DNA of 64,000 nucleotides from JAHFTY01 sp964584785 (GTDB lineage: Bacteria; Acidobacteriota; Terriglobia; 20CM-2-55-15): assembly GCA_964584785.1 (NCBI GenBank), contig CAZPBY010000001.1, forward strand, positions 180,930 through 244,929. Reading direction: 5' to 3'. The translations under genes were made by a program, and so were the position numbers. Below the pieces are notes generated by a model. It worked only from the letters and a program-made list of their open reading frames with translations. It made no database searches and was not told the origin of the DNA. Position 1 is the first letter of the stretch. Each line of letters starts with the position of its first letter. Shown piece after piece: positions 50,016-59,327 of this stretch.

Positions 50016-53000
50016 TCATGGCAGCCCCGGCGGAATGGTGGCCAGAAAACTACCGGCGTTGGGGTCGCTGTTCCCGAACAACATCAAACCGTAGACAGGC
50101 GTCGTTGCGATAACGCGCAGAAAGCCTCCGGACTGAATCGGAACTCCAGCGAATAGTTCGCTGAGCAACGTCAGAAGCCGCTGTCCTGGTTGCACGGTCA
50201 CTCGCCTCGACGCCACAGTGGCTCCCAAAACCGAGTCCAACTCGATCGTGACCGAAGCGGCAACCTGGTCGGCATTCAGCAAAGCCAGTCCGGTCCAGTA
50301 ACGATCGGAAGGAGGCGCCTGGGAAAACACCATCGTCCTATAGGCTTCTTCGGCGATCGACTCGGTCGTCAAAACGCGTCCTTGAGGATTCGCGATCTCC
50401 ACATAACCCACGACTCCGGCCGTGTTGTTCAACGTCTGGATAGTCAAATAACCGGTGGTGCTGCTTTTCAAACCAAACATCTGATCGATGGATTCATCCA
50501 GGCGGCCGCGCGAGGGGATGGTTCGACGGATAGTGTTCCCATTCAAGCTGAGTTGCAGTTGCTGTGGCGTCGAGTCCGGATTCACCACCTTCAGCCGGCT
50601 GGTGTAACCGTCGCTGGAAACGACGTGAGCGGCGTAGCCTGTGCGGATACGCGCCACATCATCGAGACCCATCAAGATGGCGCCGTCCGCTCCTTTGGAG
50701 TAACTGGCCATACCCACGAGTGAATCCGACGACACCGTAAACGGAGAATCCTGAGTCTCGACGAGGACATATCCGTCCACTGCGCTTAGTGACGGCAACA
50801 GATCTGCGATACGCCCGCTCCAACCCGCATTGGCTGCGATGTTGATCACGGTCGTTCCGGTGGAATTGCCCTGATTGTCATACATTGTAATCGCGGTCAT
50901 CCGGCTGGATTGGCTTGAGGTGTTCACGACATGCAACATCGTCGAGTTATCGATGTGCGGAAACAGCAGTCGACCTGCGGGTGTGTCGGCGAGCGCGGCG
51001 CCATCGCAGGTCTGGAAGGCATCGTCGTAGAGTAGAAAAAAGCCGTTGATCGTATCGCTGCTATCCAGCTGTACCCAACCGGACTGTCCTCGAATGGCGC
51101 GGCCGAAGATCTCCGTGGCCTGGCGTGCGAGCTGGCTCCCCGGAGCCAGCGTGAGTTGCTTCGGATTCTCGATACCACTGCCGGTAATGGTCTGGCCGTT
51201 GTAGCTGCGGGCTGTCAACGTCACGGTCACCGGATTGGCCGAAGGGTTCGTCAGGGCTATTCCGAGTAGATTTGCCGGACCCGATGACAACGCGGGCACG
51301 ACCATGGAGCGCCGCCCGGTGTTGGTCAGGCTGAACGTGGCCGGCTGAACCGCGCCGCTTGTCGCTGTGACCGTGTAAGAACCCGGTGACGCATTGGCAC
51401 GGGCATTGACGCGCGCCAACCCTCCGGCATCCGTCATCGTCATGTTGCCTGCTGGAAAAACCGCACCGGCGTTTGCTGTCTTCACGGAAGTGAACGTCAC
51501 AGTCGCACCTGGAAATGGAGCGCCGTATTGATCTTTGACGACGACCTGAAGCGTGAACAGCGTGTTTACGATCGGGCTTTGTGGCGGAACGCCCGCGATC
51601 GTAACGCTGGCCGCAAACGGTGGAGCTCCACCTCCACCGCCACCGCCACCTCCACCGCCACCACCGCCACCACCGCCACCTCCACCGCCTCCTCCCGATG
51701 TCGACGTGTCCGCCTCGAACCAGCCGATATCCGGCGCCGCGCCGCCGTATGGCCAGGCGGATGCAGCGTCGTTGAAGTTACTCAGCACAACGCCACGGTC
51801 GTGGGCGACACTGGTGGTGTCGATGCGCAGACTCGTGTCGAGGAACGACGGGTCCGTATGGTAGCCGTGGATTTCCTGGTTCGTGTTCGCCCGGTATTCT
51901 TCCAGCGTTGCATAGTCCGCACTGCCTCTGCAGCCGTCCGCAATCCTGGCCCAGCGGTACGCAAACGACTTACCGACGAGGTAGATGTTGTAGTCCGTTA
52001 TGGTCGAATTCAGGCAGCCGAAATCAATCGCCGATCCGGTAACGTCGGTCGTGCTCTCTGTAGTGCAGATATTGTTGTACGCATACGTTGGCGCAGGGCC
52101 ACTGCTGGTGTCGTTTGGAGCGGGACTGATAAAACAGTCGTAGCGGACGCGATTCTTGATCTGAGACGGTCGAGTATCGGCGGAGTTGTGAAATACAAAA
52201 TACGGTGGACCACCCATTTTCCAGACGGACGTCGTCGCATCGTTGGCGGTGTCGGCGTAGCAGTGGTTGCGAAAGACATAAATCGGACCGGCATCGGCCT
52301 GAGCCGAGAGTTGGTCGTCACCATCGACCGTGTCGCTGTTCGGGGCCGCGCAAGTGCTTCCATTCGCGCTTGCGTCGACGCTGTTGCCCCAGATACGTAT
52401 GTTGATACCTCCCTTGGACTCCACCGCGTCGTCCTTCACTTGCGACACGATGTTGTTCGAGATGTCCACGTTTTCGACCGTGCCGCGACGATCCATCGTG
52501 ATGCCGTCGCGAAAGGCTCCGGTGATCGTGTTCGAATCGACCACGATATTGCCGGTGCCGGTCTCGCTCCACGAAACGCCATGGCAACAACTGTTGTACA
52601 CATGCGGACTGGTCGTGCAGTCGGAGGTCGCGGTATTCGCGTCGGCGTTGATCGTATTGTTGAGAACGTAAATGTCCGTGTCGTTCTTGCTGATCGTGAC
52701 GCCTCCATCGTCGTAATGTTCACCCGCGGAGTCGTTCGATCTTGTCGCGGCACAATTGCGGCCGACATGATTTATGGTGAGGCCGCGAACGAAAATATGG
52801 TTCTGATTGGGCGCGATGTTCACCGCGCGGTTGACGTCGCCGGTTGCCATCGTCGTCGCATCCAGTGTGAGGTTCTGAAAAACGGTATAGTCGGCGGCGA
52901 TCGTGAACAGATCGGTCGTGTCCGGCGTTCCGCCGATCGTTACCGATGACGCTGAACTTCCCTCGATGACAATCCAGTTGCTCGAATTGCCGCTGACACG

Positions 53001-53528
53001 CGTAGTGAAGGGTCCGGTGTAAATCCCCGGATTCAGGCGAATCGTCTGACCGGGAATCACGGCGCTTAACGCTGCCGTCAAACCCGGGCTGTCATTAACC
53101 GTGATTGTGGTTCCCGGGTGCGGTGGTGATGTGCCGAGCGTGGTGATCGTCGCTGTCACTGGATTCGTACCGGACACGCCGGCCGGATCCATCCAGGTCA
53201 CTCGAACGTCGTACGAAGTATTCGGCGTTAACCCGACGATGCTGCCCCGGGCCTGATTTACGTAGCCGTTCGGTGCTCCCTGAATCGTGGCTCGACGATC
53301 GATGAACGGAGTGTAGGCGGGATGCCAGGCCGGCTCGGCCGTGGTCTTGAACTCCACGAGCGCCGAATTGTCATTGTTCGTGTCTCCGCTAAACGCAGCT
53401 TTGTACGAAATTGCCCGGAAATTCGCGGCCAGCACCAATGAGCCGGGAGTGGTTCCCGACTGCGCAAAGGCGCCGGCTGCAAACGCCAGCATCAACGACA
53501 GAACTAACGTAAAAACCTTCAGTCGCAT
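50016..53528 (-). CDS. giant secreted protein: right-handed beta-helix, Ig-like, C-terminal beta modules
   Basis: About 1170 residues. Signal peptide (to about 22, AGAFAQ), a fibronectin-like domain (25-120), then a right-handed parallel beta-helix (about 140-620) with repeats such as GNIVVDSNTITGAF, VDISNNIVSQVK and FVRGLTINHVG, as in pectate-lyase-like surface proteins. A run of about 24 glycines (51630-51700) leads into an invasin-type Ig-like domain (VVKDQYGAPFPGATVTFTSV) and about 430 residues of beta modules (LLFPHIDNSTMLHVVNTSSQ, GYAAHVVSSDGYTSRLKVVN). ATG 53528 is taken; a TTG seven codons upstream is the alternative. No anchor is visible. Probably a polysaccharide-binding or lyase-like exoprotein. 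Confidence 0.8.
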   Translation of the reverse strand: MRLKVFTLVLSLMLAFAAGAFAQSGTTPGSLVLAANFRAISYKAAFSGDTNNDNSALVEFKTTAEPAWHPAYTPFIDRRATIQGAPNGYVNQARGSIVGLTPNTSYDVRVTWMDPAGVSGTNPVTATITTLGTSPPHPGTTITVNDSPGLTAALSAVIPGQTIRLNPGIYTGPFTTRVSGNSSNWIVIEGSSASSVTIGGTPDTTDLFTIAADYTVFQNLTLDATTMATGDVNRAVNIAPNQNHIFVRGLTINHVGRNCAATRSNDSAGEHYDDGGVTISKNDTDIYVLNNTINADANTATSDCTTSPHVYNSCCHGVSWSETGTGNIVVDSNTITGAFRDGITMDRRGTVENVDISNNIVSQVKDDAVESKGGINIRIWGNSVDASANGSTCAAPNSDTVDGDDQLSAQADAGPIYVFRNHCYADTANDATTSVWKMGGPPYFVFHNSADTRPSQIKNRVRYDCFISPAPNDTSSGPAPTYAYNNICTTESTTDVTGSAIDFGCLNSTITDYNIYLVGKSFAYRWARIADGCRGSADYATLEEYRANTNQEIHGYHTDPSFLDTSLRIDTTSVAHDRGVVLSNFNDAASAWPYGGAAPDIGWFEADTSTSGGGGGGGGGGGGGGGGGGGGGGGAPPFAASVTIAGVPPQSPIVNTLFTLQVVVKDQYGAPFPGATVTFTSVKTANAGAVFPAGNMTMTDAGGLARVNARANASPGSYTVTATSGAVQPATFSLTNTGRRSMVVPALSSGPANLLGIALTNPSANPVTVTLTARSYNGQTITGSGIENPKQLTLAPGSQLARQATEIFGRAIRGQSGWVQLDSSDTINGFFLLYDDAFQTCDGAALADTPAGRLLFPHIDNSTMLHVVNTSSQSSRMTAITMYDNQGNSTGTTVINIAANAGWSGRIADLLPSLSAVDGYVLVETQDSPFTVSSDSLVGMASYSKGADGAILMGLDDVARIRTGYAAHVVSSDGYTSRLKVVNPDSTPQQLQLSLNGNTIRRTIPSRGRLDESIDQMFGLKSSTTGYLTIQTLNNTAGVVGYVEIANPQGRVLTTESIAEEAYRTMVFSQAPPSDRYWTGLALLNADQVAASVTIELDSVLGATVASRRVTVQPGQRLLTLLSELFAGVPIQSGGFLRVIATTPVYGLMLFGNSDPNAGSFLATIPPGLP

Positions 53529-53760
53529 CCAACGATCCCGCCACGTCAATGGCGGAACGACGCCAAAAACGCGTTACCAGGCGGACGTTACTCACCATCC
53601 GCCAACTTGCTTTGGTCATTCTAAACCCGCAGTCCAGTCCGGTGATCCAGGCGATTGTTCCGGCGGTGACTCCACTCGCGCAGGGTATTTGCCGAAGCCC
53701 ATGCGAATTGCGCTATGATTCGGCGCAATCACGACCATAACCGCTTCCTTAGGAGAGGGT

Positions 53761-56700
53761 ATGAACAAGTCAATCCGACGACTCGTCTATGTTGCGTTGC
53801 CGATGATCGCTGTCCCATTCATGGTACGCGCCGTAACGCCGCCCCAGGCCGGCGGTGCGCAGTCCGAACAGCGTGCAATGTTGAACCGCTCCGATAACCC
53901 GCTGCTGACGGGTTTCCGCTTCCGATCGATCGGGCCTGCCAGTATGGGCGGTCGCATCGACGACATCGCCGTCTCTGAAAGCGATCCCAACGTGATTTAC
54001 ATCGGTTATGCGACCGGTGGTGTGTTCAAGTCTGAGAATAACGGCACCACGTTCGAACCGGTGTTCGAGACCTACACTACCGCCTCGATCGGCGACATCG
54101 CGATCCACCCGACGAATCCCAACATTGTTTATGTAGGGACGGGCGAGGCAAATAACCGGCAAACCTCGACCTTCGGCGACGGGATTTACAAAACGACCGA
54201 CGGTGGAAAAACCTTCACGAACATCGGACTGCGCGAAACGCAGACGATCGCTCGCATTGTGATCGATCCGCGCAATCCCGAAACCGTGTACGTCGCGGTG
54301 CCGGGCCACCTCTTCGGTCCGAACGACGAACGCGGTGTTTTCAAGACCACCGACGGCGGACGCACGTGGAACAAGGTGAAATTCGTCGACAAGGACACGG
54401 GCTTCACGGACATCGCCATGGATCCCTCGAACAGCAACATCCTCTACGCGTCGAGTTATCAGCGCCGGCGAAGCGGTTGCTGCTTCGACGGCGGCGGCCC
54501 GGGCAGCGGTTTATGGAAGACGGAAGACGCCGGCAGGACATGGACGAAGATCACCGGACAGGGAATGCCGCCGGGCACCTACGGCCGCATTGCGCTCGAT
54601 GTTTCGCGCTCCAATCCAAACGTCGTTTATGCGCAGATCCAGGCCGGCGAGACCGGAACGGTCGCGACAACGACTCAACCGGCCTCAACTGAAAGCACAC
54701 CCGCCGGCGCAGCCGCTGTGCCCGTTGCCGGAGGCGGGGGCGGCGGCGGAGGTGGCGGTGGCGGCGGGGGCTTCGACTGGTGCAACAACGGCGGTCCCCA
54801 GCGCGGATTCGGAGGCGGCGGTGGCGGTGGCGGCCGTGGCGGTGCTCCGGCCAATCCCGCCAACCAAACGCCGCCGGCCCTGGAGGCTGCACGTGGCGGC
54901 GTTTTCCGCTCGGAAGACAAAGGCAAAACCTGGACGCTCATGAGCAACTGCAACGCGCGTCCGATGTACTTCAGTCAAATTCGCGTCGATCCGGCGAACG
55001 ATAAAACGATTTATGTCGCAGGCCTCCCGGTTTCGAAATCGCTCGACGGCGGGAAAACATTCGCCAGCCTCGATGACGGCGGCGGCAACGGCACGCCGGG
55101 CCACGTCGATCAGCATGCGATCTGGATCGATCCCAAAAACTCCAGGCACGTCATGATTGGAAACGACGGCGGTATGAACGTGAGCTGGGATCAGGGCAAG
55201 TCGTGGGACTTCGTGAACACGATGGCCACCGCTCTCGCTTACTGGATATCCGCGGATATGCGCCGGCCTTACTACGTCTACGTCGGGCTGCAGGACAACG
55301 GCAGCTGGGGCGGACCAAGTTCCGTTCGCGGGCGCGGCGGAATCATGAACTCGGACTGGTTCGGTATCGGAGGTGGTGACGGCTTCCAAACCGCCGTCGA
55401 TCCAAACGACTACAACATTGTTTTTACCGAATCGCAGGATGGAAACACCAATCGTTACGATCTGCGTCAGGGCCGCGGCACAAGCGTTCGTCCCCGGACA
55501 GCGCCGGTTCCAGGCGGACGAGGAGGGCGCGGTGGAGGTGGCGAACCGCAACCGCCAACGGTGCTGAACGCCGCCAACCCGGAGAATTACCGTTTCAACT
55601 GGAACACACCCTTGATGCTGTCGCCCCACAACTCCGGCATCTTGTGGCTCGGCGGCAACCGGTTGTTCAAGTCGTACAACCGCGGTGAGAGCTGGGTCGC
55701 GAGCGCCGATCTGACCAAGCAGGTCGATCGCAGCGAGATTCAACTGATGGGCGTGCCCGGCGACCGCAGTCAGCTATCGAAGAACGACGGCGTTTCCGCG
55801 TACAGCACAGTCATCGCTGTATCGGAGTCCCCGGTTTTACCTGGCGTTGTCTGGGCGGGAACCGACGATGGAAATCTGCAGGTCAGCAAGGATGGCGGTA
55901 CGACGTTCACCGAAGTCGGAAAGAATCTGACCGGACTTCCGGCCGGACACCGCTACTGGATTTCAAGAATCGATGCGTCGCACTTCGATCCGGCCACTGC
56001 GTATGTCTCCGTTGACGGGCATCGCAGCGATGACGTCAAACCGTACGTTTATGTGACGCATGACTACGGGCAAACGTTCCAGAACATCACGGGCAACCTG
56101 CCCGCATATGGCAATGTTCAGGTCGTTCGAGAGGACCCCAAAAACAAGAGCCTCCTCTACGTTGGGACCGAGTTCGGTCTCTTCGTATCTCTGAACGGCG
56201 GCCAGCGATGGGAAAAGTTCATGAACAACTATCCCACGGTGCGGACCGATGACATCCTGATTCACCCGCGCGACGGAGACCTCATCGTCGCGTCTCACGG
56301 CCGCAGCGTGTGGATCGCGGACGACATCACACCATTGCAACAACTCACTGCGGATGTTCAGTCACAGGACGCGTTCCTGTTCGATATTCGTCCGGCCGTT
56401 GCATACCTGAATGATCAAACGCACGGTGAACAGGTCGGCGGACAGAAAGTGTTTATCGGCGAACCGGCTCCACGCGGCGCCATGATCAACTACTACCTGC
56501 GGGCCGCCGCGACGGGTGACGTCAAGATCAGCGTTGCGGACATCACCGGAAAGGTCTTGCGAACACTGGATGGCACGAAGACCGCCGGCATCAATCGCGT
56601 TCTCCTGCCGCTCGGTGGAGGTGGTGGTGGAGGCGGTGGCGGTGGTCGCGGCGGTGGCGGCGCTCCCCCCATCGAACCGGGAACTTATGTCGTGACACTG

Positions 56701-56769
56701 AACGTGAACGGAAAGAGCCTGATGAAGCAGGCAACCATACTGCAGGATCGCTGGCTTTCCGAAAAGTAA
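53761..56769 (+). CDS. secreted BNR/sortilin-like propeller protein
   Basis: A 1002-residue exported protein with a signal peptide (1-23) and AGGAGAG before the ATG. Many BNR-type blades (SENNGTTFEPVFET, TTDGGKTFTNIG, TEDAGRTWTKITG, LDGGKTFASL, SKDGGTTFTEVG) make one or two VPS10/sortilin-like propellers, as in glycoside-hydrolase-related proteins of this phylum. Two glycine-rich inserts (about 325-365, 600-605) and a third near 955-970 interrupt it; they are encoded by mixed GGN codons. The C-terminal 100 residues form an Ig-like FlgD-type domain. No catalytic residues are evident. First of a run of five same-strand exported genes. Confidence 0.82.
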   Translation: MNKSIRRLVYVALPMIAVPFMVRAVTPPQAGGAQSEQRAMLNRSDNPLLTGFRFRSIGPASMGGRIDDIAVSESDPNVIYIGYATGGVFKSENNGTTFEPVFETYTTASIGDIAIHPTNPNIVYVGTGEANNRQTSTFGDGIYKTTDGGKTFTNIGLRETQTIARIVIDPRNPETVYVAVPGHLFGPNDERGVFKTTDGGRTWNKVKFVDKDTGFTDIAMDPSNSNILYASSYQRRRSGCCFDGGGPGSGLWKTEDAGRTWTKITGQGMPPGTYGRIALDVSRSNPNVVYAQIQAGETGTVATTTQPASTESTPAGAAAVPVAGGGGGGGGGGGGGGFDWCNNGGPQRGFGGGGGGGGRGGAPANPANQTPPALEAARGGVFRSEDKGKTWTLMSNCNARPMYFSQIRVDPANDKTIYVAGLPVSKSLDGGKTFASLDDGGGNGTPGHVDQHAIWIDPKNSRHVMIGNDGGMNVSWDQGKSWDFVNTMATALAYWISADMRRPYYVYVGLQDNGSWGGPSSVRGRGGIMNSDWFGIGGGDGFQTAVDPNDYNIVFTESQDGNTNRYDLRQGRGTSVRPRTAPVPGGRGGRGGGGEPQPPTVLNAANPENYRFNWNTPLMLSPHNSGILWLGGNRLFKSYNRGESWVASADLTKQVDRSEIQLMGVPGDRSQLSKNDGVSAYSTVIAVSESPVLPGVVWAGTDDGNLQVSKDGGTTFTEVGKNLTGLPAGHRYWISRIDASHFDPATAYVSVDGHRSDDVKPYVYVTHDYGQTFQNITGNLPAYGNVQVVREDPKNKSLLYVGTEFGLFVSLNGGQRWEKFMNNYPTVRTDDILIHPRDGDLIVASHGRSVWIADDITPLQQLTADVQSQDAFLFDIRPAVAYLNDQTHGEQVGGQKVFIGEPAPRGAMINYYLRAAATGDVKISVADITGKVLRTLDGTKTAGINRVLLPLGGGGGGGGGGGRGGGGAPPIEPGTYVVTLNVNGKSLMKQATILQDRWLSEK

Positions 56770-56800
56770 GACAAAAACATTGTCCGTCGACAAAGCTTGC

Positions 56801-56886
56801 GTCACGAAGCCCGTCGCTGCGCTCCGGGTTCTGTACACTCGGGCACAAACTGTCAGAACCTGGAGCGCAGCGACGGGCTTCGTGAC
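56801..56886. repeat. 33-bp-arm inverted repeat, family D
   Basis: Arms 56801-56833 and 56854-56886 are complementary except at one position, around a 20-base loop. The core is GTCGCTGCGCTCC. The architecture is like family A (GC-rich arms with an alternating CGCTGCGC core) but the sequence differs. It lies between the propeller and molybdoenzyme genes and the frame stays open across it. Confidence 0.85.
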
Positions 56887-56907
56887 GTCAACTGTGGAGA
56901 CTTCCCA

Positions 56908-58074
56908 ATGAAAGAATTCACACGACGCGAAATGATCCTGCAAAGCATGGCCGCGTTGACTGCGCTGAGGCTGCCTTTGCAGGAAGGCGAAGAACTCGTC
57001 AACTTCACGGACTATACCGATCAGTTCAAAATCGAATTCTCGGAGAAGAATCCGCGAGTGCGATGTTTCGATCTGCGAACATTGACGAGTTGGACCACAC
57101 CGAACGAACAGCACTACACGTTCAACCAGGGTGAAACCCAACACGTCGATCCGTCCACATGGCGGCTTCGCGTCGATGGCTTCGTCGATCATCCCAGGGA
57201 GTTCACTCTGGACGATCTCAAGCGTCGAAGTGACAAGCGGGAAGAAGCGGTCACGCTCGAATGCTCCGGCAATTCGACAAGACCCAACCGCATGAGCGGA
57301 CTTCTGAGCAACGCGGTATGGTCCGGCGTCGGTTTGGCGTCCATTCTGAAAGAGTGCGGCGTCAAACCTGAAGCACGCGAAGTGGTCTTCTTCGGCGCTG
57401 ACATGGAGAAGGAGGCGAAGCCGCAGGCCGGCAATCAGGAGTACACCACGCCTCATGGCCGCAGCATCTATATCCAGGACGCACTCAGTCCCGAAGCAAT
57501 GGTCGCATTTCAGATGAATGGGAAGCCCCTGCCTGCAGATCAGGGCTTTCCACTTCGATTGATTCTTCCCGGCTGGTACGGAATGACACAGGTGAAATGG
57601 CTGTCGTTGATCTACGTACTCGACCGCCGTTATGAAGGTCAGCACATGGTTCGAAATTATCTGAGCCTTCGATCGATTGAAACTGCCGGAGGGTCGTTCT
57701 GGCTGGATACATCCATTTCGAGGAATCGACTGAAGTCGGTCGTCGCGAGAGTAACCCGCAAAAAATCCGGCATGGGTTACGAGTACAAGATCTCGGGTCC
57801 GGCCTGGGGCGGTCCAACGGCCATCGAGAAAGTCGAAGTGAAAGTGGATGATGGACCGTGGCGCCCTGCGACCATCAATGAACGCCGCGGAAAATACGCG
57901 TGGATACTATGGTCGATCAATTGGCCCAATCCCGTGCCCGGCCAGCACACCATCGTTTCGCGCGCCATCGACGCGAATGGAAAGATCCAACCCACAGCCG
58001 CCGAGCTGCAAAAGCAGATCGCCAGCGGCCGGGAGAACAATTCGCAATGGCCGCGGACGGTGGTGATGACGTAG
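56908..58074 (+). CDS. Tat-exported sulfite-oxidase-like molybdenum enzyme
   Basis: A 388-residue oxidoreductase. It starts with a short twin-arginine-like signal (MKEFTRREMILQSMAALTAL). The Mo-pterin domain holds the ligand Cys119 in TLECSGNSTR, matching CxGN.(R)R of the family, and GVGLASILKECGVKPEA; the C-terminal Mo-co dimerisation domain (about 270-380) includes VEVKVDDGPWRPATIN and WNWP-like IL WSINWPNPVPG. Likely oxidises sulfite or a sulfoxide-like substrate in the periplasm. ATG 56908 has GGAG nine bases upstream; the frame upstream crosses a palindrome and is not counted. The next gene, a CxxCH protein, may take its electrons. Confidence 0.85.
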   Translation: MKEFTRREMILQSMAALTALRLPLQEGEELVNFTDYTDQFKIEFSEKNPRVRCFDLRTLTSWTTPNEQHYTFNQGETQHVDPSTWRLRVDGFVDHPREFTLDDLKRRSDKREEAVTLECSGNSTRPNRMSGLLSNAVWSGVGLASILKECGVKPEAREVVFFGADMEKEAKPQAGNQEYTTPHGRSIYIQDALSPEAMVAFQMNGKPLPADQGFPLRLILPGWYGMTQVKWLSLIYVLDRRYEGQHMVRNYLSLRSIETAGGSFWLDTSISRNRLKSVVARVTRKKSGMGYEYKISGPAWGGPTAIEKVEVKVDDGPWRPATINERRGKYAWILWSINWPNPVPGQHTIVSRAIDANGKIQPTAAELQKQIASGRENNSQWPRTVVMT

Positions 58075-58131
58075 CCCGCGCTCGGACTTCATGACGCCAC
58101 TTTACTGCGGTTCCTGTGCTAACCTCGCCTC

Positions 58132-59292
58132 ATGCGGCTGAGGCTTGCGGCGTTCCTGCTACTTCTAGTCCAAACCAGCATCCCTTCCGATGCGGTGACT
58201 ACGCTTCAGAAGAAGATCGAATCCGGCCAGATCAAGCTCGAGTACGACGCCAAACATGGGTACCTCAACGCGCTTCTGAAAAACTTTGATATTCCGGTTT
58301 CCTCGCAGACACTCGTGTTCGCGAAGAACAGTTTTCAACTCCACCTGATTTCCCCGGAGAATCCTCGAGCCATCTACTTCAACGACGATACCTATGTCAG
58401 TTGGACGAAGGGAGGGCCTGAGGTTGAAGTCACGGCGATGGATCCGAAAATCGGTCCGGTGTTTTACACGCTCAGCCAGACTCGAACGCCGGCGCCGAAG
58501 TTCAAGCGAGAGCCGGACGTGAATTGTCTGGCCTGTCACGACTTCATGACGTCCTCGACACCGATGCCTCGACTCCTCATGCTTTCCGTGCTTCCGAATC
58601 CCGAAGGCAGCGCTGTCGGCGCGGCCTCGCTCCTGACGAACGATCAGAGTCCGATGCTGGAACGCTGGGGCGGATGGTATGTCACCGGTACCCACGGCCG
58701 TCAGCAACATCTGGGGAACAAGATCTTTCGTGAGCCCGCTTCAAGAAAGATCGACCTCAAAGAGTACGTGAAGCAGGCCGATCTATCCGATGGCTTGAAC
58801 CTGACCGATCTCAGCAAAGGCGTGGACACCACACCGTTCCTGACGCCGCACAGCGACATCGTGGCTCTGATGGTGCTTGGCCATCAGACGCACATTCACA
58901 ATCTCATCACGCTGGCTGCACACACCGGCAACAACACCATTACGGAATCGCTGGTGAAAGCCATGCTGTTTTCAGACGCGGCGCCTTTGACCGATCCCGT
59001 CAAAGGCACGTCCTCGTTTGCCGAGGAGTTCAGCAAACGGGGTCCTCGAGACAGTCACGGCCGCTCGCTGTACGAACTCGACCTGCAGCATCGGCTGCTT
59101 CGATATCCTTTGAGTTACCTCATCTACTCGAAATCGTTCGACGCGATGCCTGCGGAAGTCAAAGACCGCGTGTACAAAAGACTGCGTGAAATCCTGACCG
59201 GTCAGGATCAAACTCCGGCGTTCGCTCACCTCTCGACGGCCGACCGCCAGGCGATCCTCGAAATCCTCAAAGACACGAAACCCGGTATATAA
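58132..59292 (+). CDS. exported protein with a single CxxCH heme-binding motif
   Basis: A 386-residue protein with a signal peptide (1-21) and one c-type heme site CLACH at 132-136 in VNCLACHDFMTSS. The rest matches no cytochrome fold I know, with conserved-looking stretches such as LMLSVLPNPEGSA and GGWYVTGTHGRQQH. It lies 57 bases after the molybdoenzyme gene, as cytochrome subunits do in sulfite dehydrogenases, so electron transfer is a reasonable inference. The axial sixth ligand is not identified; many His residues are available (HQTHIHN). Confidence 0.6.
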   Translation: MRLRLAAFLLLLVQTSIPSDAVTTLQKKIESGQIKLEYDAKHGYLNALLKNFDIPVSSQTLVFAKNSFQLHLISPENPRAIYFNDDTYVSWTKGGPEVEVTAMDPKIGPVFYTLSQTRTPAPKFKREPDVNCLACHDFMTSSTPMPRLLMLSVLPNPEGSAVGAASLLTNDQSPMLERWGGWYVTGTHGRQQHLGNKIFREPASRKIDLKEYVKQADLSDGLNLTDLSKGVDTTPFLTPHSDIVALMVLGHQTHIHNLITLAAHTGNNTITESLVKAMLFSDAAPLTDPVKGTSSFAEEFSKRGPRDSHGRSLYELDLQHRLLRYPLSYLIYSKSFDAMPAEVKDRVYKRLREILTGQDQTPAFAHLSTADRQAILEILKDTKPGI

Positions 59293-59327
59293 TCCGCCGC
59301 ATCGAAACCCGGCGTGAGGAGATGTCC

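Noticed and set aside
51528..52949. Long open frame (473 codons) on the plus strand opposite the beta-helix gene
   Set aside because: It mirrors the high-GC codon pattern of the real gene, has no start signal or recognisable motif, and its glycine/proline run is the complement of the poly-glycine linker.
56797..56907. N-terminal extension of the molybdoenzyme
   Set aside because: It translates the family D palindrome; the Tat-like signal begins at 56908 with a ribosome binding site.
56362..57645. 427-codon minus-strand frame opposite propeller and molybdoenzyme genes
   Set aside because: It crosses two real genes and an intergenic palindrome and contains nothing recognisable.
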